A DNA stretch of 64,000 bases from CALUOB01 sp944322305. Its GTDB lineage: Bacteria; Actinomycetota; Coriobacteriia; Coriobacteriales; Coriobacteriaceae. Of the stretch, positions 1-6,546 are shown one piece after another (the first letter of the stretch is position 1; every line of letters begins with the position of its first letter). Below the pieces are notes generated by a model. It was given only the letters and a program-made list of their open reading frames with translations, was not told where the DNA came from and ran no database searches. The stretch covers positions 1 to 64,000 of the forward strand of contig OZ007031.1 of assembly GCA_963931605.1 (NCBI GenBank). Direction: 5' to 3'. Position numbers and translations under genes: made by a program.

Positions 1-333
1 ACCGACCCGTACGACGTGGTATGCTCGGGGTGGCTGTGCGACAACGGCGACCCGGACAACTTCATGAACCTGCTCTCCACCGAGGCAGGCAGCCAGAACG
101 TGGCGCACTACAGCAACGCCGAGTACGACGCGCTGATCGTGGCTGGCGTCACCACGCCGGCCGGCGACGCTCGCGACGAGGTGTACCGCCAGTGCGAGGA
201 GATCGTTGCGCGCGACCTGCCGTGGATGGTCATCTCCCACGGCAAGTGCCTAGGCGCCACCGCCGCCAACGTGACGGGCTACAACATCAACCCCTTGAGC
301 TTCTACGACGCCGAGACCATCGCCAAGGCGTAA
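1..333 (+). CDS. Peptide ABC transporter substrate-binding protein (OppA-like), C-terminal part
   Basis: The frame is open from base 1 to a TAA at 331-333, so the start lies outside the window. The visible 110 residues align almost end to end with the C-terminus of the complete binding protein at 10107-11729, sharing the blocks DNGDPDNFMNLL, HYSN/RYSN and APWMLISH/LPWMVISH. This is the lobe of family-5 extracellular solute-binding proteins (peptide/nickel type) that captures di- or oligopeptides outside the membrane for an ABC importer. It ends NPLSFYDAETIAKA. It is a paralogue, so the genome has at least two such proteins and the missing upstream part may belong to a second opp-like locus. 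A GC-rich hairpin follows at 426-449. Confidence 0.93.
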   Translation, partial: TDPYDVVCSGWLCDNGDPDNFMNLLSTEAGSQNVAHYSNAEYDALIVAGVTTPAGDARDEVYRQCEEIVARDLPWMVISHGKCLGATAANVTGYNINPLSFYDAETIAKA

Positions 334-425
334 CGCGCGGCGAGCCCGTTACGGGGCGCATCGCCGCGTGCGAAAGAACACGCTGCGGCGCGCATCGGTG
401 AGCGCAAGGGAAAGGGACACATTGC

Positions 426-449
426 GGGGCGCGCCATCGGGCGCGCCCC
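426..449. terminator. GC-rich hairpin between convergent genes
   Basis: A perfect 10-bp stem, GGGGCGCGCC (426-435) with GGCGCGCCCC (440-449), closes a 4-nt loop and is followed by GTCCTTCT. It lies between the OppA-like tail on the plus strand and the HTH gene ending at 477 on the minus strand, a good place for a terminator. The T-run is poor, so termination efficiency is uncertain. Confidence 0.6.
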
Positions 450-476
450 GTCCTTCTCGCCTGCGTCTCTGCTTGA

Positions 477-1148
477 TCACGCTGCCTCATCAGCTTGCTC
501 ATCAGTTGCCGGCACCAGGTCGAGAAGATCGATCGGATCGCATGAGAGAACCTGCGCCAGCTTGATCACCGTCTCGGCACCTGCCCGTCCTAGGTTCTTT
601 TGCCGCTGCTCGTATTGCTGGAGCGTGCGCAGCGGGACACCGGACAGCTCGGCAAGCTCCCGTTGGCTGAGCCCGACGTTCACGCGTCGTCGTTTGAGCC
701 GAGAGTCGGGAAACGCGCAGCGGTACAGCTCGTTCATCTTGGCGACAAACTGGCTGACGTCCATCTCATGATAGGGGTGGTAGAACTCGACTACGCGCTC
801 GATGGGAACCGCCCGGGTGATCTCCGAGAACGGAAGCGCCGTAGTCCACTGGTAGCGCGCCAGGGCCCAGCCCGCCCAGAATTCTGCACTTCTTTCCACG
901 GTGTATCGAGCGGGAGGAAGTTCTTGCATGCCCGCCTCATGCAACACGGCGCAGGCGATCTCAACGCCCGACATGCCTGCTACCACTTTGGGGTTGCCCT
1001 GTTCGAATTGCCGGGAGTATGGGGAGGCGAGAAACGCCTCCCAAAACAGGGGCAGCGCCATGCCCGCATCGTATACGGCGTAGTCGAGCGCCCGCCCCAG
1101 CGCCGTGCGCGCCGCGGGCAGGTAACACTTATCGTAAGCGTGGATCAT
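477..1148 (-). CDS. HTH (Xre-type) protein paired with the DUF3990 gene; possible antitoxin
   Basis: The product is 223 aa from the ATG at 1148. A longer frame exists upstream, but it lies inside the neighbouring gene and gives an Arg/Ser/Thr-rich out-of-frame peptide, so the start at MIHAYDKCYLP was preferred. The N-terminal 140 residues have no family I recognise. They hold several aromatic-rich stretches (LFWEAFLASPYS, FWAGWALARYQW). The C-terminal 65 residues are a clear lambda-repressor-like helix-turn-helix (LSQRELAELSGVPLRTLQQYEQ). The gene overlaps the end of the upstream DUF3990 gene by 20 bp, so the two are translated together. By its context and HTH it is plausibly the antitoxin and autorepressor of the pair; that role is inferred. 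Confidence 0.8.
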   Translation of the reverse strand: MIHAYDKCYLPAARTALGRALDYAVYDAGMALPLFWEAFLASPYSRQFEQGNPKVVAGMSGVEIACAVLHEAGMQELPPARYTVERSAEFWAGWALARYQWTTALPFSEITRAVPIERVVEFYHPYHEMDVSQFVAKMNELYRCAFPDSRLKRRRVNVGLSQRELAELSGVPLRTLQQYEQRQKNLGRAGAETVIKLAQVLSCDPIDLLDLVPATDEQADEAA

Positions 1149-1800
1149 CAGGGCCCATCTCCTCGTCGAGTATCTGAACCATGTAGAGGTCGCCGCGTTC
1201 GCGGCGGTTGCGCTCAACGTCGAGGTACTCCCTCCGCGCCGCGCTATCGCGTGCGCTCTTGCGCGGGTACCACGTTTCCGCGTCAACGGGGTCGGCGTTG
1301 ACAAAGCGCAGCCGAGAAAAAGCTGCTTGGCTCTTGATGACCACTTGCTCGCCGAGTTTGCCGAGGTGCATGGCGCGCCCGAGCTGCCTCAGCGAAATCG
1401 TTCCGTTGATGAAGTCCTGCGCAAAGGAAAAGTAGCTGTCATCGGCGCGGTAGCCCCTGATGATATCGCGCGTTTGGTAGTCCGGCAGGAAATGGTCCAG
1501 CAAGTATTCCCTCGCTTCCAGCGCAAGTCCGGAAGGGATATCGAACGTGCGGTTCTCCAACAGGACGGCGAGCCATGACAGGATGCCGTAGCTCCCGTCG
1601 TTTAAGTTCAGCACGTCGAGGCCTGCAAGGTCGATTTCATAGGCGTTAACATAGCCGTTGCGTCCGCGGTCAACCGCCCATTCCATGGCCATATCACGCA
1701 CTTCGGTGCAGTAGAAGCCCCGGCCATAGTCATTGTACATCTTGCCTGCTCCAAAGCGTGGCTGCTCAATGCGCCGCGAAGAGCCGTGGAAAAGCAGCAT
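1129..1800 (-). CDS. DUF3990 family protein, ADP-ribosyltransferase-like fold, possible toxin
   Basis: The product is 223 aa. It starts at ATG 1800, preceded on its strand by GAGGAG. It has the signature of DUF3990, a family placed near ADP-ribosyltransferases: an N-terminal LLFHGSS with the conserved His, then GRGFYCTE with the conserved Tyr, a NAYEIDL strand, and near residue 170 the block GEQVVIKSQAAFSRLRF that in the family reads DQ(I/V)xFxTxxAL. These three sites match the H-Y-E/Q layout of that fold. The start region overlaps a symmetrical sequence (1824-1839), and the downstream HTH gene overlaps by 20 bp. A toxin acting by ADP-ribosylation, held in check by the HTH partner, is the natural reading but is inferred. 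The family identification is the firmer part. Confidence 0.8.
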   Translation of the reverse strand: MLLFHGSSRRIEQPRFGAGKMYNDYGRGFYCTEVRDMAMEWAVDRGRNGYVNAYEIDLAGLDVLNLNDGSYGILSWLAVLLENRTFDIPSGLALEAREYLLDHFLPDYQTRDIIRGYRADDSYFSFAQDFINGTISLRQLGRAMHLGKLGEQVVIKSQAAFSRLRFVNADPVDAETWYPRKSARDSAARREYLDVERNRRERGDLYMVQILDEEMGPDDPRLR

Positions 1801-1823
1801 AGGTCATACTCCTCAGGAAGCAG

Positions 1824-1839
1824 TACTTCTCTAGAAGTA
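1824..1839. promoter_or_regulatory. Palindrome over the promoter of the DUF3990/HTH pair
   Basis: TACTTC (1824-1829) and GAAGTA (1834-1839) form a perfect 6-bp dyad around TCTA. On the minus strand a TATACT -10-like hexamer overlaps its edge, and the ATG at 1800 lies about 24 bp downstream. A dyad overlapping the promoter is what an autoregulating Xre antitoxin would bind. The binding protein is not known. Confidence 0.45.
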
Positions 1840-1849
1840 TAGCCTAGAT

Positions 1850-1880
1850 ATGCAATGTGGAGCGCCACCCCACATTGCAT
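1850..1880. terminator. Hairpin after the small Xre gene
   Basis: ATGCAATGTGG (1850-1860) pairs perfectly with CCACATTGCAT (1870-1880) across a 9-nt loop. It sits just downstream of the stop of the minus-strand gene at 1897 and upstream of the DUF3990 promoter, so it probably separates the two transcripts. No strong T-run follows on the minus strand. Confidence 0.5.
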
Positions 1881-1896
1881 TTACCGCTTTACGTGC

Positions 1897-2109
1897 CTAA
1901 TCATCCTCGTCGGGGATGTAGTCGAGAATATCCCCCGGCTTGCAGCCGAGTTCGCGGCACAGTCCGTTCAATGTGGAGAAGCGCATGGCGCGAATGTTGT
2001 TGGTTTTGATGCGGGAGAGGTTGTTTTCCGACAAGCCGATTTTCTTGGCGAGATCCTTTGACTTCACCTTGCGGTCAACGAGAACGCGGTCGAGGTTTAC
2101 GACTATCAT
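1897..2109 (-). CDS. Small Xre/Cro-type regulator (YozG-like, HTH_26)
   Basis: This is a 70-aa protein that is almost entirely one helix-turn-helix domain: MIVVNLDRVLVDRKVKSK, then SKDLAKKIGLSENNLSRIK as the HTH, then a CRELGCKPGDILDYIPDED tail. This is the standard shape of the small YozG-type regulators. These are commonly coded next to DUF2975 membrane proteins, exactly as here: the DUF2975 gene ends 8 bp upstream. It is the last gene of the radical SAM operon on the minus strand. It probably regulates this operon or its membrane partner; its target is not visible from the sequence. Confidence 0.85.
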   Translation of the reverse strand: MIVVNLDRVLVDRKVKSKDLAKKIGLSENNLSRIKTNNIRAMRFSTLNGLCRELGCKPGDILDYIPDEDD

Positions 2110-2117
2110 TGCGCCTC

Positions 2118-2672
2118 CTACACCGTGTCATCGGAGACGCGTTGAAGTAGGGAGCCGTATTTGAATACGACTGCAAGTACGGCAAACATGATTGCGGCAC
2201 CAATGGTGGCGACGCTGACCCTGCCGCTTCTTGCGGAGTCAGAGACGAAGCCGGCGGTAATCCCTGCAACTTTGATTAATAGCGCAGCGGGTTCGGATGG
2301 GATTAGGGAAACCCCTGCAAGAAGACAATACAGAATTGAAAGAACCGCCATGCCACGTTCTGAGGCTGTGGAAAATGGGGAACCGGTTTTCACCATTGTC
2401 TGCACCACCGCCCACAGTACCCATGCTAATGTCACTACAGAACAATAGCCAACGGCTGTTGGAAGGAGTGTCATTGCATCTCCGTCCATTGAGATGGAAA
2501 CAGCCGGAACAATAAACGCTAGTAGCAAGAGCACTAGTATTGCGGCAAGCAAGCTGGTGAGGCAGAGCGCAATGATGAAAAAAAGAGACGAAAGGACTTT
2601 ACACAAACGAATAACCTTATCGCACTGTTTTTCAACCGAAGCAGAGGTGATTTCCGCTGCATTTCGTGACAT
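2118..2672 (-). CDS. DUF2975 family integral membrane protein
   Basis: The product is 184 aa. I chose ATG 2672 (MSRNAAEITSAS) because AAAGGAG lies 11 nt upstream; the frame stays open further but through the spacer. It has a short cytoplasmic N-terminus and then four hydrophobic segments: roughly 25-55 (VLSSLFFIIALCLTSLLAAI), 75-95 (TAVGYCSVVTLAWVLWAVV), 110-130 and 150-170. It has the DUF2975 block KTGSPFS...RG between the second and third segments. DUF2975 proteins of unknown function are typically paired with a YozG-type regulator, which is the next gene 8 bp downstream. In this operon it follows a radical SAM maturase and a short cysteine-containing ORF. An immunity or sensing role for a modified peptide is possible but unproven. 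Confidence 0.75.
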   Translation of the reverse strand: MSRNAAEITSASVEKQCDKVIRLCKVLSSLFFIIALCLTSLLAAILVLLLLAFIVPAVSISMDGDAMTLLPTAVGYCSVVTLAWVLWAVVQTMVKTGSPFSTASERGMAVLSILYCLLAGVSLIPSEPAALLIKVAGITAGFVSDSARSGRVSVATIGAAIMFAVLAVVFKYGSLLQRVSDDTV

Positions 2673-2700
2673 GCGATCCGCTGCTCCTTTCATTATCCCA

Positions 2701-2787
2701 TTAAGCCCCGATGATGAGGCACGGTGCGTCACCGAAGCCCAGCTGCACACACGGCACAATGTCCTGAGGTATGCATATGAATTGCAC
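2701..2787 (-). CDS. Short ORF (28 aa, three Cys) after the radical SAM gene; possible peptide substrate
   Basis: A GTG at 2787 starts 5 nt after the stop of the radical SAM gene, with GGAGGT ending 8 nt upstream inside the last codons of that gene. This is a close-to-ideal ribosome site. The ORF reads MQFICIPQDIVPC, then VQLGFGDAPCLIIGA, and stops at TAA 2701-2703. It has cysteines at positions 5, 13 and 23 (spacing 7 and 9), a small charge count and a hydrophobic end. Its strong ribosome site and position between a SPASM maturase and a membrane protein make it a candidate precursor peptide. Against this, it is very short, uses GTG, and could be a translational coupler. Treat as a hypothesis. 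Confidence 0.4.
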   Translation of the reverse strand: MQFICIPQDIVPCVQLGFGDAPCLIIGA

Positions 2788-2792
2788 GGCGC

Positions 2793-4025
2793 TCAACCTC
2801 CAATGATCTCTTCCATACGGTTTTCCACCTTAGCATAATGCGTTTTCAACAATGTGCAGTAGGGATCTTTGGTATGCGGTCCGTCGACAATCGCAGCGCG
2901 TGCGCGGCAGCCTCCACCGCAAAGATACCTATAGTCGCACAGGGAGCAACCGTCAATGTTTTCAACGGTCGCGCTCTCAAGTTCTCTGCGTACCGGTGAT
3001 GCCAGAATTGCATCCAGGGAATTGTGCAAAAGGTTGCCCATGCAATATTCCGGTGCTTGCAGCATGTGACACGGATACGCGTTGCCATCTGCGCCAACGC
3101 TCAGGGTTGTTTTGCCGGCACCGCATGACAGGCGTACAGACAGCGCGGGCAACTCGTCATGCTGGGAGCTTTGGGAGGCCTGTTCAACGATGACCTCAGC
3201 CAGCCGATGCAAGGCGTCTTCTGTGAAGGCAAGCCTTCCAAGATCTCTGTTGCAGGCTGAGCATGAAAGCATGCTGTAGTTGATGCGCACACCCATCTTT
3301 GCGGCTAGATCCGCATACGCCGGTATATCTTCAACGTTCCTTGCATGTATAGTCGGCAACATGGCAACATCGATACCCTGCGACTGCGGGATGCGTATTG
3401 CCTGCAGCTGCTGGTCTTTACGCTCTTCGGAGCGAACCGCGTGTACGGAGTCGTCTGGCAAGCCGTCAACAGAAACCGATACGCTGTCTATGCAAGATGC
3501 CAAGCGGCTGAGATCCAACCCCGCAAACGCCAACAGTCCGTTGGTAGCAAGATCAACGCGTGCTATACCAGTTGCTTTTGCGTGCTCAACGATGCTGCAT
3601 AGGTCGCTACGCAACGCCGGCTCGCCGCCAGAGATGTGAAGCGTTTCTACTTCTGCGCAAGCGAGCTTGTTGATGATGCTGCATATCGCGTCCAAAGATA
3701 AGTCAGGGATGACGTTCCGTGCGCTCGATCGGGAGTAACAGCCGACGCAGTTCATATTGCAGCGGTCGGTTACATGCAGGTAAGCACTTTGCAGGGGCTT
3801 GCGTTCGTCATCATCTTCGTGAAAAAAGCCGTATTGGCGGAAGGCATGTGCTAGCTCGGGCTGACGCCGTTCAAGTTCGGCGACGTCTATGGTGCCCTTG
3901 CTATAACGTTCGCAGTCCTGTGCGCCTTGCCCGGTCAGCCCGATAACGCACCCGTTAGCGCAGTTGCCTATCAAGCTCAATGCGCCAAGACTAAAGACGC
4001 GCACCTTTGAAGCAAAGCCGTTCAT
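2793..4025 (-). CDS. Radical SAM/SPASM peptide-maturase-like protein
   Basis: The product is 410 aa. The radical SAM core holds CNMNCVGC near residue 90 (CX3CX2C, which binds the 4Fe-4S cluster that cleaves S-adenosylmethionine), followed by ISGGEPAL and DSVSVSVDG. The C-terminal SPASM region has many cysteines: LSCGAGKTTLSVGADGNAYPCHM, CMGNLL, CSLC, YLCGGGC and a final DPYCTLL. These ligate auxiliary clusters. Residues 1-75 precede the core and have the proportions of a PqqD-like peptide-recognition domain, but that match is tentative. Enzymes with this layout modify ribosomally made peptides or activate sulfatases; no sulfatase is nearby. It is first in a minus-strand operon with a 28-aa ORF, DUF2975 and Xre, and is divergent from a LysR gene 171 bp away. 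Its GC is visibly lower than the metabolic operons, suggesting transfer. Confidence 0.85.
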   Translation of the reverse strand: MNGFASKVRVFSLGALSLIGNCANGCVIGLTGQGAQDCERYSKGTIDVAELERRQPELAHAFRQYGFFHEDDDERKPLQSAYLHVTDRCNMNCVGCYSRSSARNVIPDLSLDAICSIINKLACAEVETLHISGGEPALRSDLCSIVEHAKATGIARVDLATNGLLAFAGLDLSRLASCIDSVSVSVDGLPDDSVHAVRSEERKDQQLQAIRIPQSQGIDVAMLPTIHARNVEDIPAYADLAAKMGVRINYSMLSCSACNRDLGRLAFTEDALHRLAEVIVEQASQSSQHDELPALSVRLSCGAGKTTLSVGADGNAYPCHMLQAPEYCMGNLLHNSLDAILASPVRRELESATVENIDGCSLCDYRYLCGGGCRARAAIVDGPHTKDPYCTLLKTHYAKVENRMEEIIGG

Positions 4026-4087
4026 GGCTCACCTCCTCCAACGTTTCACATTATCCATGAGGTGCCGGCTCGAGCATGCCTCGAACT

Positions 4088-4104
4088 GACAACAATATGT
4101 TGTC
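4088..4104. promoter_or_regulatory. Inverted repeat in the LysR/radical SAM divergent promoter
   Basis: GACAAC (4088-4093) and GTTGTC (4099-4104) form a perfect dyad around AATAT. It lies 63 bp upstream of the radical SAM start in an AT-rich divergent spacer. LysR-type regulators bind interrupted dyads of this kind, so the divergent LysR protein is the likely binder. Confidence 0.45.
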
Positions 4105-4135
4105 GTTCATTCGATATATTGCGACATTACTCAAC

Positions 4136-4167
4136 ATCATTGATAATCAAATAGAAATCATCGATAA
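4136..4167. promoter_or_regulatory. Direct repeat ATCAT(T/C)GATAA spaced 21 bp
   Basis: Two 11-bp copies, at 4136-4146 and 4157-4167, differ at one base and are 21 bp apart, two helical turns. They stand 30 bp upstream of the LysR start. Same-face repeats of this spacing suit a regulator that binds cooperatively, probably for autoregulation. Confidence 0.4.
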
Positions 4168-4196
4168 ACAGTGATTTATACATATGAGGTATAAGA

Positions 4197-5090
4197 ATGA
4201 ACAATACGCAGTTAGAGTACTTTGTAGAGGCTATGCGTACTGGCAGTTACCGCAAGGCGGCAAAGCGTCTCTACATTTCTCCCCAGGCAATCGCCCAGTC
4301 GATCAAACGTCTTGAGCACGAATTAGGTAGTACGCTTATGCAAAAGCAGGGGAGGGAGATTGTGCCCACTCCGCTTGCGATTGAGCTCTTTCCTTATGCT
4401 GAGCGATTAGTTGTGGGATTCTCTGACTTTGCCGCTCGAGTCCATCGCCGCGACGCGCAACATTCGGAACAGCGGGAGATCAAGCTCGGCATCACCGAAG
4501 CCCCTCTCCGTGGATGTCTTTTCGATAAGGCTACGCTTGCGACTCGTGCGGAAGCAAAGGGGATCAGCGTACAGCTCCATTTTCTGCAAAACGAAGCATG
4601 TAAGGATGGGCTACGCGAAGGATTTCTTGACGCTGCAGTTATCCAAGGCAGTTTTGAAGAAGGGCAGCGTATAGGATGCAAGTATTTTCATTCTGCGCCG
4701 CTCTGCGTGTTTTCTTCGTCGCGTGTTGCTCAGCCGGAGCTCGACCTCGAAGATTTCCAAAACGCTCATATTGCCGTTCCGACCGATACCCATGTTTGTT
4801 TCAGTTACATTCGCAATCTCTTGCTCGCCTTCAATGTCCACGCATCTTTCGATTTGGTGGAAAACAGTGAGCGCGCATTACATGATTTTATGCAACGTGG
4901 TGGCTTTATCTTTGGGTATGGCGCCTCGCCTATGGATCAATGGGATGACGCTGTGAGGCATTCCATCAAAGCCGACGACAAGAACCGCCTCAGCTTTTAT
5001 TTTTGCTCTACAGGTGCGGAGGCGGAGGCAGATAAGCTTCATGCATTTTTACTCGACGGTCTAGTCGCGTGCCTTAAGCAGCATCCATAA
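4197..5090 (+). CDS. LysR family transcriptional regulator
   Basis: The product is 297 aa, a normal LysR length. The N-terminus is the classical winged HTH: MNNTQLEYFVEAMRTGSYRKAAKRLYISPQAIAQSIKRLEHELG, with the recognition helix near residues 28-47. The remainder (about 90-297) is the periplasmic-binding-like effector domain and starts at EIKLGITEAPLRG. ATG 4197 follows GAGGT. It is divergent from the radical SAM operon across a spacer with a dyad and a direct repeat, so it probably controls that operon in response to a small effector. The effector cannot be told. Like its neighbour it has a lower GC than the operons further right. Confidence 0.93.
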   Translation: MNNTQLEYFVEAMRTGSYRKAAKRLYISPQAIAQSIKRLEHELGSTLMQKQGREIVPTPLAIELFPYAERLVVGFSDFAARVHRRDAQHSEQREIKLGITEAPLRGCLFDKATLATRAEAKGISVQLHFLQNEACKDGLREGFLDAAVIQGSFEEGQRIGCKYFHSAPLCVFSSSRVAQPELDLEDFQNAHIAVPTDTHVCFSYIRNLLLAFNVHASFDLVENSERALHDFMQRGGFIFGYGASPMDQWDDAVRHSIKADDKNRLSFYFCSTGAEAEADKLHAFLLDGLVACLKQHP

Positions 5091-5203
5091 ATCAGTTCAT
5101 GCTAAAGCAATCTGACGGGCGTAAACAATCTGTTTTGTTATCCCACGATTTGTTCTCCTATTTGCACAATTTATATTCCGACGGCGCGCTACGATTTAAT
5201 CAG

Positions 5204-5215
5204 CCTTCCGGAAGG
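5204..5215. repeat. 12-bp perfect palindrome upstream of the secreted protein gene
   Basis: CCTTCCGGAAGG lies 35 bp before the start at 5250, at the end of the AT-rich spacer 5091-5249. Its position is compatible with an operator, but no partner site was seen. Confidence 0.3.
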
Positions 5216-5249
5216 TGTCAGAAGTGTCTTCGATATGGGGAGGTGGATC

Positions 5250-5921
5250 ATGTCTTCGTCTCTGCAATCTTCTCGTTTGGTGGTGAGCAGGAGGGCTGTT
5301 TTGGCAGCCGGCGCATTGTCTGCGTTTGCGTGCATTTGCCCAAAGCGAGTATCTGCTCTCGACTTGTCGGTAACTGACGGGAATCTCGAGTACGATGGCG
5401 TTTGCGTGGAAGAGATCCCCAACGGCTATCGTGTTACTGACGAGGTTCATGGTGAAAGTGCTACGGTGGTGTTTGACGCTCCGAATGCGACTGCCACCAT
5501 CGTGTATGCTGACGGTACGGTGTCAACGTTTTCTCGTGAAGAGAACGGCACGGTTTATGTGGATGGCGTTCCGTTGCCAGAGATTCCGCAGATTTACGCA
5601 TCCACTAGGGCAAGCGTTCCCTCTGGATACACGCATCTGTCTACTGTTCGCTATGATATTCGAACCGATGTTATAGCGAACGTGTTGGTGCAGCTTCTGA
5701 TCTTTGGCATTACGTCGGGGCAGGCAAATGCAATAATCAACCTGGCGCGTTCGATTACGGGGACTGTGGCACAAGCCGTAGTGCCTGCTATCTACATGAT
5801 CCAGGATCAGTACGTGAGTTACAGCACCTACTATTTCTTTAATGTTCAGAGGTGGTACGTCGCCAATACCGGTGCCTTCATCATGGAGACGACGGTAGGC
5901 CCATTCACCAGTCGGAGCTAG
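5250..5921 (+). CDS. Secreted protein of unknown function with a hydrophobic C-terminal half
   Basis: The product is 223 aa from ATG 5250; GGGGAGG lies 8 nt upstream and overlaps an in-frame ATG at 5235 that is less likely. The N-terminus SRRAVLAAGALSAFACICPKRVSA is a signal peptide with a twin-arginine-like RR before the hydrophobic stretch, cleaved near VSA. The mature part begins as short beta-like strands (NLEYDG, GYRVTD, ATVVFDA, TVYVDGV). Around 140-185 it turns into a hydrophobic segment (ANVLVQLLIFGITSGQANAIINLA) and ends Tyr-rich (SYSTYYFFNVQRWYV). I do not recognise a family with confidence. The general plan recalls large non-lantibiotic bacteriocins of the geobacillin-26 kind, but this is a resemblance of layout only. 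Small membrane proteins follow downstream. Confidence 0.75.
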   Translation: MSSSLQSSRLVVSRRAVLAAGALSAFACICPKRVSALDLSVTDGNLEYDGVCVEEIPNGYRVTDEVHGESATVVFDAPNATATIVYADGTVSTFSREENGTVYVDGVPLPEIPQIYASTRASVPSGYTHLSTVRYDIRTDVIANVLVQLLIFGITSGQANAIINLARSITGTVAQAVVPAIYMIQDQYVSYSTYYFFNVQRWYVANTGAFIMETTVGPFTSRS

Positions 5922-5935
5922 GTCGCACGATCGGC

Positions 5936-5973
5936 CTCGGAGCCAAGTGGGGTAAGCCGCGCTTGGCTCCGAG
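5936..5973 (+). terminator. Strong hairpin after the secreted protein gene
   Basis: CTCGGAGCCAAG (5936-5947) pairs perfectly with CTTGGCTCCGAG (5962-5973) across a 14-nt loop. There is no poly-T tail, so it may be a terminator, an RNA-stability element or an attenuator before the membrane protein at 6023. Confidence 0.5.
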
Positions 5974-6022
5974 ACTCTGATCAATGTTGTTCAGTGGCTG
6001 CCATCTGATGAGGCGAGGTTCT

Positions 6023-6451
6023 ATGCTGTACAGCAACTACAAGAAACGAGAGAGGTTGCTCTCGGGGATTGTCACGGCAAACATCGTTGTCAATCTTTTA
6101 TCATGCGCGCTGGAATTGTTTAACTTGATCGACTTGTCGCCGTTGCTGCCTGTTGCGCTCACGTTTGCAACATGGACGATCAGCGGTGTTGTGCTTGTAC
6201 CGACGATTGCCGACATGGTGCGGGAGCCCGGCGGGGCAGATAGGCTCTTGGGTATCGGTGCTGCCGCGGTTTACCTGCTCGCCGAGGTTATGATGGTCGT
6301 TGACTTGCTGCTCGTCTATGGCGTGGATCTCGGAGCTCTTGCTTTGCGCGATGCCACCTCGTATCGGATTGTGGAGCTCGCTCTCGTTTTCGCTGTGTGC
6401 CTCTTTATCGAGCTTGAGCTTTCCCGCGCAAGGCGGCGCGAAGGCGCATGA
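6023..6451 (+). CDS. Small integral membrane protein, paralogue A
   Basis: The product is 142 aa starting MLYSNYKKRERLL. ATG 6023 was chosen over an in-frame ATG at 5984 because GAGGCGAGG lies just before it and because the paralogue at 7844 begins MLYANYKNRSKLF. There are four hydrophobic helices (about 10-30, 35-60, 70-95 and 108-130). Between the second and third is the motif PTIADMVREPGGADRLLG, almost identical in the paralogue. It ends with a basic tail (LSRARRREGA). I know no family name. It follows a secreted protein gene by about 100 bp, so an immunity- or export-related role is possible. The IS481 copy lies between it and its paralogue. Confidence 0.7.
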   Translation: MLYSNYKKRERLLSGIVTANIVVNLLSCALELFNLIDLSPLLPVALTFATWTISGVVLVPTIADMVREPGGADRLLGIGAAAVYLLAEVMMVVDLLLVYGVDLGALALRDATSYRIVELALVFAVCLFIELELSRARRREGA

Positions 6452-6546
6452 GCCTGGTGACAACTCAGCGAATCGGCGGGCGGCAAGATGTGGATTGTTG
6501 CGTTTGGCGCAAATCCACGCTCTTGTTGCCTACCGTCAACGTGACA

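Noticed and set aside
5099..5377. A 92-codon cysteine-rich plus-strand frame before the secreted protein
   Set aside because: It overlaps the start of the gene at 5250, which has a better ribosome site and signal peptide. No ribosome site is seen for this frame, and its Cys-rich part comes from the other frame of the signal peptide.
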